Part shown: positions 11,960-23,026 of the stretch, one piece after another
How positions within the stretch are numbered: the stretch's first letter is position 1
Layout of the letters: every line of letters starts with the position of its first letter
Assembly (NCBI GenBank): GCA_921293015.1
Contig: OV121084.1
Location: 54,423,864-54,487,863, forward strand
DNA from: Phorcus lineatus
Lineage: Eukaryota; Mollusca; Gastropoda; Trochida; Trochidae
Length of the DNA stretch: 64,000 nucleotides
Direction: 5' to 3'
Position numbers and translations under genes: made by a program
The notes under the pieces: model-generated
What the model was told of the DNA's origin: nothing
What the model saw: the letters and a program-made list of their open reading frames with translations, nothing else
The model's database searches: none

Positions 11960-12860
11960 CTTGTTAACATGGCATAGAAAAGAAACCTCTCGCTACGGCA
12001 TCAATCAGGCTGTTGTTATCAACAAAAACATGTCCATACAAATGGATCTTCAGATTGGGAGAGAGGAAGAAGTCCGATGGTGCCAAACCTGGGGAGTATG
12101 GTGGATGTGGAAGAATTTTAAAGTCACATTCGATCACTGCAGTAGCAGTAACATGTGCTGTTTAGACAATAGATTTATGCTGAAGGAGCGGTTCTCCTGC
12201 ACTGAGCTTCCCTCGCCCCTTGGCCTTGATGGCTGCTCTTAATTGCCCCAAATTCATTAGTATAATATGCCCCGGTGATAGTTAGGCCCTTCTCTGAGTA
12301 ATCTATCACGAAGATACCCTGGCTATCCCAAGAATCGTTTTTCCAGAAGATGGCACTTGCTTGAACTTTTGGGGGGATGGGAAATTAGCATGATTTTACT
12401 CATTGCTTTGTTTTGTTTGTTTTGGTTTCAGGGTCAAAGTTATATACCAACGTCACATCCTGGGTCACTGGGAAAAGGGGAAAGGGAAAAGTTCCTTGAA
12501 GTGTCCAGGCGTGTCTGTTGCTGGTCAGCAGTTAACATTCTTCGCACCCATCTTGCAGAGAGCTTGCTAATGTGAAGAACATCTGTCAGTATTGTCAATA
12601 CTGACAAAACTAAAGCCTAGTGTCTCAGCTATGTGTTGAATGGTCACACGCCTGTCAGCAAGCACCATGTCTTGAACAGTATCAACTTAAGCATCATAAG
12701 TGGAGGTTCTTGGCCGACCAGATATCATCTTAAACACTTTGTCAATTCAGCATTGACTTCCTGTGCAGACATTCCTTTCCTGCACAAATACTTTTCAGCA
12801 TCATTCAATTTTACAGTTTGTTTGCCCCTAAGTACTTTGGGATGTGACATCTCGAAAACT
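11960..12860 (-). pseudogene. Degenerate mariner-family transposase
   Basis: On the minus strand, shifting frames read from high to low coordinate: a helix-turn-helix part ending in DRRVTIQHIAETLG, then SARWVRRMLTADQQQTRLD, VYNFDPETK, DSQGIFVIDYSEKGLTITGAYYTN, and finally HPPYSPGLAPSDFFL followed by HLYGHVFVDNNSLIDAV. These are the standard blocks of mariner transposases. The last Asp of the catalytic triad (APSD) is present. The middle HDNA block has decayed to a QHK-type sequence, and frameshifts and stops break the frame. The copy is dead. Terminal inverted repeats were not located. Confidence 0.85.
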
Positions 12861-15068
12861 ACAAAACAATGGTTGCAATATTTTGTCACTAGTTTCAGAA
12901 AGGATTGTATTCCCGGTTTCTCGATACTTTGAAAATAGTGGATTTTTATATATCATGCTTATTCTACGAACTTATTGATTTACTTTTTTATTTACCCTCG
13001 TATGGTAATATTCTCGCTTTTTGACTTACTCTTACCTTGCCATCTTCTCGATTTAACAGAGGGGAATCACAGAAATATCAGTACTTCCAAGTGTTTTGAG
13101 TTGGAGATGAAAATCTAACTGGTAGAATCCAACCACTATCATGTAAAACGAAAAATAAGAATTTACTGTTTACAAATATGGAAAAACAAACCTGTAGTTT
13201 TAAAAAACACATTGAGTCACAGTATTTATACACAAAGGACATAATAAGCACTCCCTACTTCAAACTGAAATCTGATGCTCTGTGAATTCTATGTTTAAAT
13301 AGATTGACCACTTCAAACATAACAACTGCTTACTTACTGACCAAATCATTGAAACAAACCTCCACCATATGAAAAAGTATCAAAAATATGAGGAATATGT
13401 GATGGTACTGAAATTATGCCCAAAGTAGCTGTTGTCCTAAAGATTATACAGTACCACCCCAATTAATTCACTGTTAAAATATTTGTTTATGCCAAGTTGA
13501 CATTCACACACCAAAACATCTTCTATCTTGCATGAAAGGATGCCAGCCAGACATTAAATCTAAGTCCTTTTATCAACCATTTTTTTCTTTGTATCATATT
13601 TTCCTGAATTTTTTTTTAGCCATTTTGCTGTTAAAAATTGACAAGTGTTTAATTTAGTTCTTTGTGATTTAATTTCTCCCAATCTGGACTTTCACTTATT
13701 GTAGACTGCTGGTCATTTTTTATCTGATTCCAAGTTTCTCTGATAACCAACTTAAACAAGCTGTTTTAAGGTTAATAATGTACATACGACACCAATCATA
13801 AATACAGATCTTTCAAACAATCAGCAAGTTATGTGGCTGCCACTCCCTCTATAGCAGTCCGTTATAACTACTTAAAACTTTTATGTGGCTTGACTGTTAC
13901 CTAAAGGACACATTTTAAAGCTTAGTTTTTTTACAGTTACAATGTGAAGGTAGAACATCACAATTATGACCTATAACCGGACAGTGGCGCGTGTCAAATT
14001 GACAAACATAATTTTGGAGACTAATGTAAAACAGACAGGAGGGCAGTTAGGAGTTGATAGTGTTTGTTATATATGTTATATAACTGGTATCCATGTATAT
14101 TGGATGTGATATCTACACCTCTCTGCATTTATAAGGCTGTTTTTAGACTTTCATGGAAAAGCAGTATTTGTCATTTGGACATGAAAAGTTAATGTTTTGA
14201 TTTTATATCATCACCTATGACATTTAGGTTTGTATCAAAGGTAAATAATATGTTATGAAAATCACGGAGTGGCCCTTTAATGTTGAAACAAATTTACAGC
14301 AGACACTAAGACAAATGTGGGTTGGTAGTGTTAGATAGGTCATTAAAACATGAAGAAACTTGAGTACTTGAGTGATGCCGATGGAAGTCTAGGGAGGTGA
14401 CAGAAACCTATCTCAGGACAAATAATATTTTAACTCTTACTTCAGCAACATAAAAATATATCTAAAAAATATCAAATTATAAATAATGTTAAAGAGTTTT
14501 TTTTCTATCAAAAAAACATCTTTCATAAAGTTTGACATTTTTACTCACACAACTAACTTTGTGACTTTAAATCAAATGTATAGCGGAAGAATGTTGTCAT
14601 TCTTCATCTGGCTATTTATTAGTTGCAAGGCTTCACAATCCCTGATCTTCTAGCCACTATTTGCCTCCTGTCTATTCTAAATAATTGGCCAATGAAATAA
14701 ATTTAAACCAAACAATAATGACAATTCCCAGATAAGAAGACTGATAAGCTTCTCCATACCATACATAGCTCAGAGCTCCCAGTTGTCAGCCAGCATATGC
14801 TGAGGAAACAATCAGTGATTAAAGAGTATTGTGGATACAAACACATTAAGAACGGGAAACTTCAAACATCAAAGAATGAAAATCTGATTTCATCATCAGG
14901 AAGAACTTCCATAATAGCTAATATGTTCATTAAATCATCTTGCCTGGCCATCTGTGAAAACAGTTCATTCAAACACTCAAAGTATAAGATAGTTCTCACA
15001 TCCATGAATATCTAATTTAAAAAAAAAAGAACATAACGCTTCAGTATAAAAGTGTACATACATGGAGA
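12861..15068. other. Intergenic stretch with one dispersed repeat
   Basis: AT-rich and without supported coding sequence. About 14285-14345 (AAATTTACAGCAGACACTAAG, then GTGGGTTGGTAGTGT and TAGGTCATT) closely matches 22800-22865 below NAA30/COA6, so a short dispersed repeat is present here. Confidence 0.5.
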
Positions 15069-15074
15069 TTTATT
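15069..15074 (-). terminator. Candidate polyadenylation signal of NAA30
   Basis: AATAAA on the minus strand, about 74 nt beyond the NAA30 stop codon at 15148. Confidence 0.5.
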
Positions 15075-15147
15075 TCTCTGAAAGCTCCACAACAATGTGT
15101 CACAAATAATTTACACATCATTCAAAAATAGGTTAGTTCTGGCGGTC

Positions 15148-18100
15148 CTATCTAAGCCAGAGTTTCAATCGGAGGGCGTCCACACCATTCAAGTAATAAC
15201 GGAACAGTCGCTTGTCTCTAACAAAACCAAGGTTCTCGTACAGTCGCAATGCTGCCTTGTTTGTGATCTCTGTCTCCAGGACAACCTGCAATAAAAATAA
15301 TAATATCAATAGTCTTTATCTTACTTTATATCATAGTTAAAATAGACAAATTATATTATGTAATAATTGAAATTTGAAATAATTTGTCTCTTTTGACAAC
15401 AAAATTTTCAAATTGACTTTAACATCACATGAATACATGAAGTCCGTAAATTTTTTAACTCCTATTTTGAAATATCTTATGTTGGTACGGTAATGATTGA
15501 TTAAAACAAAGCTAACCACATTGAAGATGTATTAACAAGATTTCAACACAATGTTCTTGAGTAAAGTCAATCATGTTCCAAGGTATTAGTCACAATATAT
15601 CACATCTACTAAGTACTAACTTGTTACATGCTTTCTCCCTACTGGATCTGACAACACTTCAAATAGTTGGTAATATTCCGACGCTAGTTGCAGACAAAAA
15701 GCCAGGCTCTGTTCTAAAGTTAAATCATTCTACTCCTTTGATTTGACTACAAACAAGTTTGATTGCTGTCAGACTAAATAGTTTATGATTTTGAAATGCA
15801 ATAATGCTAGTGATAGTGAAAGTTGAAATTTAACTTTAACTGAAATATGGATATATATAGATACAAGTCTTGACTTCTGTTATTTCAATGATTGTCACAT
15901 AAACAGATGTTCAATGAAGAAATACATCACATTTTCATTTATATATCGTTAAGAAGTGTTGTCAATAGGGTTGTCATGATTATTCCAATCAAAACACGAC
16001 TAACCTCATCACAGTCATCTGCTATCATGGCTCTGATTGCCTTTGTCACTAAATTGGATCCTGAAAAATACATAGATGCAATCTCATTAATGTACATTGC
16101 ATTTATTATGAGATTAGAGAAGATGTGAAAGTAACGTTATTGATAAAAAATATCCTGTAGCACATGCATTGCAGTGAATAAAGCCCCGGTCAGAAGGCAG
16201 CTTCAAATCATGAAGATATTGCAGCCTGTTTACAAGGATGAAGCTACATGATGAAAGGTTGAGTGCTACATCTATGTCAGATGATCATGACACTTAAAAC
16301 ATACAAGTGTTCCCATCATGTTTTCCCTCTTCAGTTGCCAGCAATATTTTTAATAATATGTTCATTTTATGTTGAAATTATAAAGCATATTTATCTACCC
16401 TGCATAATGATAATGCTAAAGCACTGAAAGGTGAAAAATTTTAAGGAGTGAACAACAAAACTGACATCATAAAATCACTCACCTATTCTTCTTCTTCTAT
16501 AGTCAGAGTCAATTGCTAACATAGCGATGTAACCTCTCCGGACCATTTTCTTATGCATGTCCAGCTTGCACACAATGGCTCCCACACAGTCTTCTTGATC
16601 CATCGCCTGAAGTTAAAAAAACATCCTCTCAAAGGATTTGCAAATGCTAAAGATCTCAAAATGCTAATCATCCTACACCATCTGCAAAGCCCCTTAAAAC
16701 CCATGAAACCATTGACAGCATTTTTTGTATTGCTGATAGCTTTTCATTTATGCACTATATCAAATAAAACATTTATCCAAGGAGTCAGAATCAAATAATT
16801 TGCATAATTGGCTATTTATGGTTATTTTCAAAAAAGAATTTTTCAGAAAATAAAACATTGAAATGGAAGAAGATTAAGTATATTTCCCTAAATCAACTGT
16901 CTTATCATCCGAGACATGTTGCTATTGCTAGATGAATTCATTTCAGTGGCTAGTTACAGATATAGCGATATGAGGTATTTGCTGATGAAGCAGTAGGAAA
17001 ACTGGATTCAATTCTGTTTCATATAAATCCCCATTTCACTCAAATAAATCAGTCTTACATATATATAGCTTCTACAGTGACAGGCTTCTATTCACATTAA
17101 ATGCAAAACTGTCAGTATTGTCTATTAGTAAAATTCATGTCCAAAGATGATTTCTTTTGTTATAGTTCGAAGAATGAAGCTCTTATTGATTTAGTAGGTA
17201 AAAGGTAATATCGACATATCAGTTGGTTTGAATTAAGTAGTATTCCTAAAGGGCAAAAGAAACTGAAAAACCATTCTCTCCCAACAGAGGTAGCTCTGTC
17301 ATAAATTCCTATACAACCTCTGTCTTAATTTCTAGGTTTCTTGGTCACGAAATGTAGAACGCTGATTGGATGCAATCAAAGTTAGTTGTGCAATCAGCGA
17401 CGCCGCTTCTAAATTTATCATTCAAATTGCCTAAGTTATTTCCGTAAGCTTTCCCAAAGCTAAACTTTCATTGGCTGAAATATAGCCAGGTAGTTTAAGT
17501 TACAATATTGTCCCGCAAGGGGAAACTGCCGGTAGCCCGAGAAACCTTCGTATTAAGACAGAGGTTGTATAGGAAATTATGACAAAGCTACCTCTGTCGG
17601 AAGAGAATGCTTAAAAACATGCTTGGCGTGTTATATGACAGATTTTTAACAAATCAATTATAATAATCAACATCAGTATACTACATCCTCTCATTTGTAG
17701 TGAGTATTGGTCCTGATAATGCTATTGTGACAGTTCGTTGCAGCCTACTATATCATAGGATAGACTATCATCTAATGGTGCATCATTCTAAACCATACTT
17801 AAAAAAATAAATTGAATTCGAAACTAAATCCAATATACTTGAATGAAATAAATTCTATCAGATTTTCTTAACTTCAATTTATTTCATCAGGATGTCTACA
17901 TTACAGTTTCTATCTGAACTGCTAATAGTAACACCTCCTTGGTCAAACATTTGATTAATGACAACTTTCTACATATAAATGAATGCAATATTCATTTAAT
18001 GATAGTTGACATTGATCAAATGTTTGATCTAGGACATAATATTATCAGAGCTACAAAACCTTGTGAACATTTCTATACAGAGTAAAATAACAGTATTCAA

Positions 18101-18631
18101 GAGCCCACAACTCACCAGGAAACAGAGTTTTGGCCAATTATGAATGAAGTATCTGTAAGTGTATATGGAGTATGGTTCTGATAAGTCCTTGGTTATCAGC
18201 CGCATTATATCTGGCATTTGTTTTTCGGATTCATACACAACATATTCAATGCCTTCTCTAATGTCTCTGTGAGATACTGGTAAGTCTTGAGCAGGTTGGG
18301 ACTGATTCGAGACTGACAATGACGCTAAATCTACAGCAACTGCAGCAACGTCTGTTTCGGGATGACCGTGATCACAATCCTGGCAACTACTTCCCTGACC
18401 AGAGTCGCCACTTTCTGCTTGTTCATATTCATCAGGTGCTTTGAGAATGTGATTTATTAACCCGTTGGTTTCCTTCCTATGTTTGATTTTACTGTTCAGG
18501 AAGAGTCCATCTGCTGGGTTTTTCACAAAATCGATCTTCTGTTCCTTAGTTTCACTTCGTGTTTCCACGCTCGTGTCTGTCTTTACTACACTTTCTGAGG
18601 TCGATCTACTATCAATATTATTATCAGCCAT
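15148..18631 (-). CDS. NAA30: N-alpha-acetyltransferase 30, catalytic subunit of NatC
   Basis: Four exons on the minus strand: 18631-18116, 16606-16483, 16060-16005 and 15285-15148. All have GT-AG borders and consistent phase, giving 277 residues. NatC acetylates N-terminal Met before hydrophobic residues on nascent chains in the cytosol. Residues 1-125 are a low-complexity tail, as in animal orthologues. The GNAT core starts at about residue 130 ([21 protein letters not shown]), includes [18 protein letters not shown] across exons 2-3 and [18 protein letters not shown] in exon 4, and ends LRLKLWLR as in human. One oddity: the acetyl-CoA loop Q/RxxGxG reads RRRRIG, with Arg in place of the first Gly. 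The auxiliary subunits NAA35 and NAA38 are not in this window. Confidence 0.95.
17272..17609. mobile_element. 338-bp MITE in NAA30 intron 1
   Basis: The ends are ~58-bp inverted repeats. Left starts CATTCTCTCCCAACAGAGG and right ends CCTCTGTCGGAAGAGAATG; both also carry CCTATACAACCTCTGTCTTAA. The interior has no open frame. Target duplication is unclear (the right flank CTTAAAA has no clean partner on the left). Confidence 0.85.
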
Positions 18632-18776
18632 TCTTAATTGGAATCTTTGATTAATATGGCATGGTTATCACTTATACACATTTCACTAGATATTCTGTTT
18701 GTTGGTGTAAAGGAATAATACTAATGCGACTTAAATTTTCTTCCATGTTGTTGTCCACCATTACAAAACTCTGAAC

Positions 18777-18786
18777 TGCGCATGCG
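18777..18786. promoter_or_regulatory. NRF-1-like palindrome upstream of NAA30
   Basis: TGCGCATGCG, a near-complete match to the NRF-1 consensus (TGCGCATGCGCA), lies 146 bp upstream of the NAA30 start codon. Matching motifs sit at similar distances from BRMS1 and ALKBH6 in this window. Confidence 0.55.
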
Positions 18787-19534
18787 TTTATATGTTACCA
18801 TCACTTCCTCTTTTGAATTCTGTCGCCATACCCAAGAAAAAGAAAACAGCTGCCGAATTATTCTCAAGATAATTAAAATAAATAACATTTAGAAACGAAT
18901 AAATCAATAATCTTAAGCAAATGGGCATTCTAATTGTAAAATCACATATCAAGCCAGGGTTTCATTTTAGGCGGAGATAGTTCCTAAACTGTTGTTAGGC
19001 TACTTCCGGAATTAAAAGCAAGGTCACTTTATGAATGTAAGATGTAAACTGTAGATGCCCAATGAACGTCAAACTTGGTTTCCCCAATAGTTTTATTTGT
19101 GCTGCTAACCTATGGGAATTCATTGCTAACATGATTCGAAAAGTATTTAGTGGATTCTATTTTATATTTAGATAAATTTTCTGAAAAGCAAAATTGCATC
19201 ACTTTATAGCTGGTGTGCTGAGCTGTTTTCGGAATGCAAACAACGAAAGACTTAAATATTATGAAAATAACTTAATGGTTTATTTTGGAGATTTGTTTTC
19301 TCAGGAGTCAGTTTCCTCTTTAGATATTGCTTATCTATGAAAAAAATGTCAATGCAGAGTTGTGGAAAATCGCCATTGGTTGTACAATGAATAATTCTAA
19401 ATGCTTCTAGAATTTAATGAGATTTTTTGTCACCATAGTTAGCAACTATCTTTTTACACGATTAGCTGATTTACTGGCATGAATATTTAAGAAATAACAC
19501 CTTATTCTTAAACTCATTTACCAGAAGTGGAAAA
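18787..19534. other. Divergent spacer between NAA30 and COA6
   Basis: The two genes are head to head, with start codons 903 bp apart. The spacer should hold both promoters and 5' UTRs. Apart from the NRF-1-like palindrome on the NAA30 side I see no TATA box or other clear element. Confidence 0.5.
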
Positions 19535-20082
19535 ATGTCCGCTCCAAATGCTGGTGAGAGGAAAAAGTGTTGGGCTGCAAGAGATGAATACTGGGAATGC
19601 CTTGAAAAATCAAAAGACAGCAAAGAAAGCTGTTTAAAGAGTCGGAAGCTTTTTGAGGCTAATTGTACAAAGGCTTGGGTAATAAGTTATAATATTTTTA
19701 ATATAAATACAAATCAAAGATATAGAGTTGGAAAAGTAACTTTTTTTTAGTTTTTAGCATATGCATGAAAAGGCTATAAGGAACTATACCATAACATTGA
19801 AATTCTTTGAATGAAGAACTTGGGTTTTTATCAAATCCATTACTTTATAACCTTAACAAGTGCTAGAATGCCACTCAAAAGTTGTAGGACATTAACATGA
19901 ATTTTTTTATTGTGTTTTGTAAAATGAAATAAGTGTCTAGATTTTGAAACTTATTTTATGTGATGAATATGTTTTTATATTTTCAGGTGAAATATTTTGA
20001 CAGGCGTCGAGACTATTTGAAATATAAAGAAAAAATTGAAAAGGAAGGTTATGATCCAATTGATGACAAGAAGGCAATGTGA
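19535..20082 (+). CDS. COA6: Cytochrome c oxidase assembly factor 6
   Basis: Exons 19535-19678 and 19987-20082 join in phase 0 (TGG|GTAATA donor, TTTTCAG acceptor), giving 79 residues, the usual size. The twin-Cys pattern of the CHCH fold is intact: Cys12 and Cys22 (CX9C), Cys33 and Cys44 (CX10C), the spacing typical of COA6. Conserved blocks ARDEYWECL and KAWVKYFDRRRDYLKYK flank the splice site. The protein acts in the mitochondrial intermembrane space, where it helps deliver copper to the CuA site of COX2 with SCO1/SCO2. The longer unspliced frame running to about 19750 is intron read-through. Confidence 0.95.
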
Positions 20083-20577
20083 CATTGAAAACTATGAACA
20101 AAAAAGACGTTTTGTGTGTGAATGTTGGATCTCAAGACTGCTTGCATGGATGGATGCTGAACTTAAGAATGTTGTTATCAAATTCTAAAGACTTTGTGTC
20201 ATGTGATAACCTCATCAGGATATACAGCCGATCCGATAATCTTAAATGCAATTCTTTTTGGATGAGATTACAAATTTAAAGTCTTTTTTTTTCTCAAATT
20301 AAAGTATTTATGTTGAGAAAATATATTATACATGTTGAACTGCTGACCCAAAAAATGTTTGAACAGAACGTTTCTCTTTGGAAAAAACATATTACCACTT
20401 TGCTGTGTGAAGTTTGTGATGAATCATCTTGTGTTGTATGTTCATCGTTGTGCGAAGAGATTGAGCTTGTGGATGCAGTCCTTGCATTCTTTTCTTTTTT
20501 TGTTTCATAGCTGACTAAATTACAAGAATATCATGTACACTGAATATTATAAAACCGAAATTTTTCCAAGCTGTTGT

Positions 20578-20583
20578 AATAAA
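20578..20583 (+). terminator. Candidate polyadenylation signal of COA6
   Basis: AATAAA about 500 nt after the COA6 stop codon. I saw no closer canonical hexamer, so the 3' UTR would be about 0.5 kb. Confidence 0.4.
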
Positions 20584-20865
20584 TATATTGAGACCATTTA
20601 ATTCAAAGTTGTTCATCTTCTCCATGCTACCAATAGCTGTAATATTGTCAAAGCTGTACTAAACAAAAACTCACACTTCCTGCACAGAGCATAACTCTGG
20701 CAAGTCTCAATCACTGGCTTCTATAGCCTTTATGATCAACTTTTGTTTTGACTGCTGCTATTTGCTCTATAAACAAATAAGGTTTGACTGCAGCGCCCTC
20801 ACCAACAATTGAACAAATCGTTACCTAAGGTTACGTAGTGAGTAAGGTACCATTTTCAAATTGGC

Positions 20866-21170
20866 GAGGGGGGCGGGATAGCGCAGTGGTGTTCAGCTTC
20901 GGATCAAGAGGCCCATGGTTCGAATCCTGCCAGGGGCTCGGCAACTTTGTCTGCAGTAGAAAACTGTTCTACACGCAGATAGGTTTGGGTGCAATGCTAC
21001 ACTGAATTTCAGTGTAGTACCACCCATGGTTTGCTAGTTCCAGCCGATTCTTGCAGGTTTCACCACAATGCATAGCCACAATGGTGTTGCGGACTTTCTC
21101 CCTGCAATAATACTAGCAGCCGTGATATAAGTGAAATAATCTTGAAAGAGGCGTTAAATACCAACTCACC
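20866..21170 (+). mobile_element. tRNA-derived SINE with perfect target-site duplication
   Basis: The head carries a split RNA polymerase III promoter: A box TAGCGCAGTGG (about 20879) and B box GGTTCGAATCC (about 20915), as in a tRNA. The ~200-bp body ends in a conserved-looking tail (GCCGTGATATAAGTGAAATA...GGCGTTAAATACC). The 10-mer TCAAATTGGC occurs at 20856-20865 and exactly again at 21171-21180, bracketing the element as a target-site duplication. There is no poly(A) tail. Confidence 0.9.
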
Positions 21171-21180
21171 TCAAATTGGC

Positions 21181-22915
21181 CAGTGGTTGAGACTAGGGCA
21201 GGTTACACCTTGTGGGGGAAGTTGCATAATCATTACTTTGTATGGAAAATTATTATTACAAAGTGTGAGAATTAATGGTTTCCTTCAGTCCTTTCATGAC
21301 CTAAGTAATAACTTATGTCAAGTTGTGTAAATGAATGTGAAAGATAAAACAAACGAAACTGATATTTGGAAGTTTTATTTGTTTTGGTATTTCTCAAATG
21401 TCGTATATTTACATAACAATGCACAACAGGTAAAATTACGTTCAGTAAGACATTTATGGCAGTAGCTACATGATTGATTAATGATTGTTATTTATGCTTT
21501 CTTTAAAATGAAACAAGCAGTAACCAATAGGACAATTATAACAGATGCCATGGGGAGAGATTGCACTCATGTCCATTCACTAACATCAATGAAATGTGAC
21601 TTAATTTGGTATTTTAAGTCTTTAAAAACTAGTTCTCTTTGCATTTTGCTTTTCCAGGCATGTAATATAAAGAAAGATATCCCCTTATACTTAAAGTCTC
21701 CTCTTATTTTTAATTTGATTCATAGTCATTAAGATTATAATTTCTGATAAACACTACGTGAATAATATGTACAAATATACAGCAATGGCAAGTGATCAGT
21801 ATGTAGACAAGAGATTCATGATTTGAATTTCTGAAAATTTTAAAATTCAGACAGTTCCTGAACAACAGCTTTAACAATTACTGTCAATCAGTACAGATAA
21901 TATTGTCATGTAAATGACATGTAAATTTTAGAAAGAGAAATAAGAATGGATCTCTTTGCAAAGAACATTACTTCTTAAATTAGAATAGCTCTTACTTTCT
22001 AATTTCTGACCAAAAGACTCCTGTAGCTTGCTGTTGCTCTTTAAGTATACAGTGAAAAAATACTGACACTTCGTTGAAACCTCTTGAAATATTCTTCTAC
22101 CTTCTAAGAAAGTGAGTTTTTATCTTGACACACGACTGAGACCACACTTTCCTTATTCAAGTCGTTCTGTAGTCAGACCATGATTCTTGTATAATGATTT
22201 GAAGTTAGTTATAGCTTTTACTCATGAGTCATTTGTTTGTTTGTCTCGGTCAATGCGTCCCTGTTCAATTCTTGCCATGAGAGACATTGCTATTCATGAG
22301 CAATTGATTCAACTCCGACATTCTGTAGCTAGAATTTTTAAGTTCATCGATGATTTGTCAAATGTGATGTAAATTCACAGCAAATCTCATCAACAAAACA
22401 AGAGAATATATCTCAGCACTTGTATTCAGTCCTCCATGACGAACGTTCAACTTCAACAGTGAATGTAACTGAAGAGAAGGTCAAGCCTGAGCATGGTTAG
22501 ATACTTGATTTGTTCTGCTTGACCGGGGCCGCATGTCATACTGGAATAAACAAGTGTTGATGTCTTGAAATTGTGCACATGAAACACAGTATCAAATGAA
22601 TGAAGTTAAGGGGCACAGAGTACGTTGTTAGAGTCAAATAGGTCAAATTTCATAAATGGTATTATTTAACCGAGAAGTAGTGGTTGTTTCTGAAATACAT
22701 CATCTTAATGCTTATCAGTTCAGTATAATGACATGTTTTAGTTGTGATTTGTGATTGATAACTGGAAAATGACAAGAGCTAATAACTCATTGCAATTTTG
22801 GAAATTTGTTTACAGCACACACAGACAAAGACAAATATGGGTTGGTAGTGTGTAGTAGGTCATTTAACTAACATAGATCTAAATGGGACGCAGAATTTTT
22901 GTTTTACATTTTCAT
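21181..22915. other. Intergenic stretch between COA6 and BRMS1
   Basis: No supported gene. About 22800-22865 matches 14285-14345 (dispersed repeat sharing GACAAATATGGGTTGGTAGTGT-type sequence). Short open frames have no recognisable content. Confidence 0.5.
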
Positions 22916-22921
22916 TTTATT
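22916..22921 (-). terminator. Candidate polyadenylation signal of BRMS1
   Basis: AATAAA on the minus strand, about 105 nt after the BRMS1 stop codon at 23027-23029. Confidence 0.45.
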
Positions 22922-23026
22922 ATCATCAACAACAAGAAAATATCATAAGTTTGGTATTTCAGGGATGAAGATGCAAGTTAAGAGAAGCAATTTGAAGTAA
23001 TGCAATAAATGGTAACATGATACTTA

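Noticed and set aside
20871-20945. Stand-alone tRNA gene
   Set aside because: A and B boxes are present, but the sequence continues into a SINE body and is bracketed by a target duplication, and no cloverleaf acceptor stem closes.
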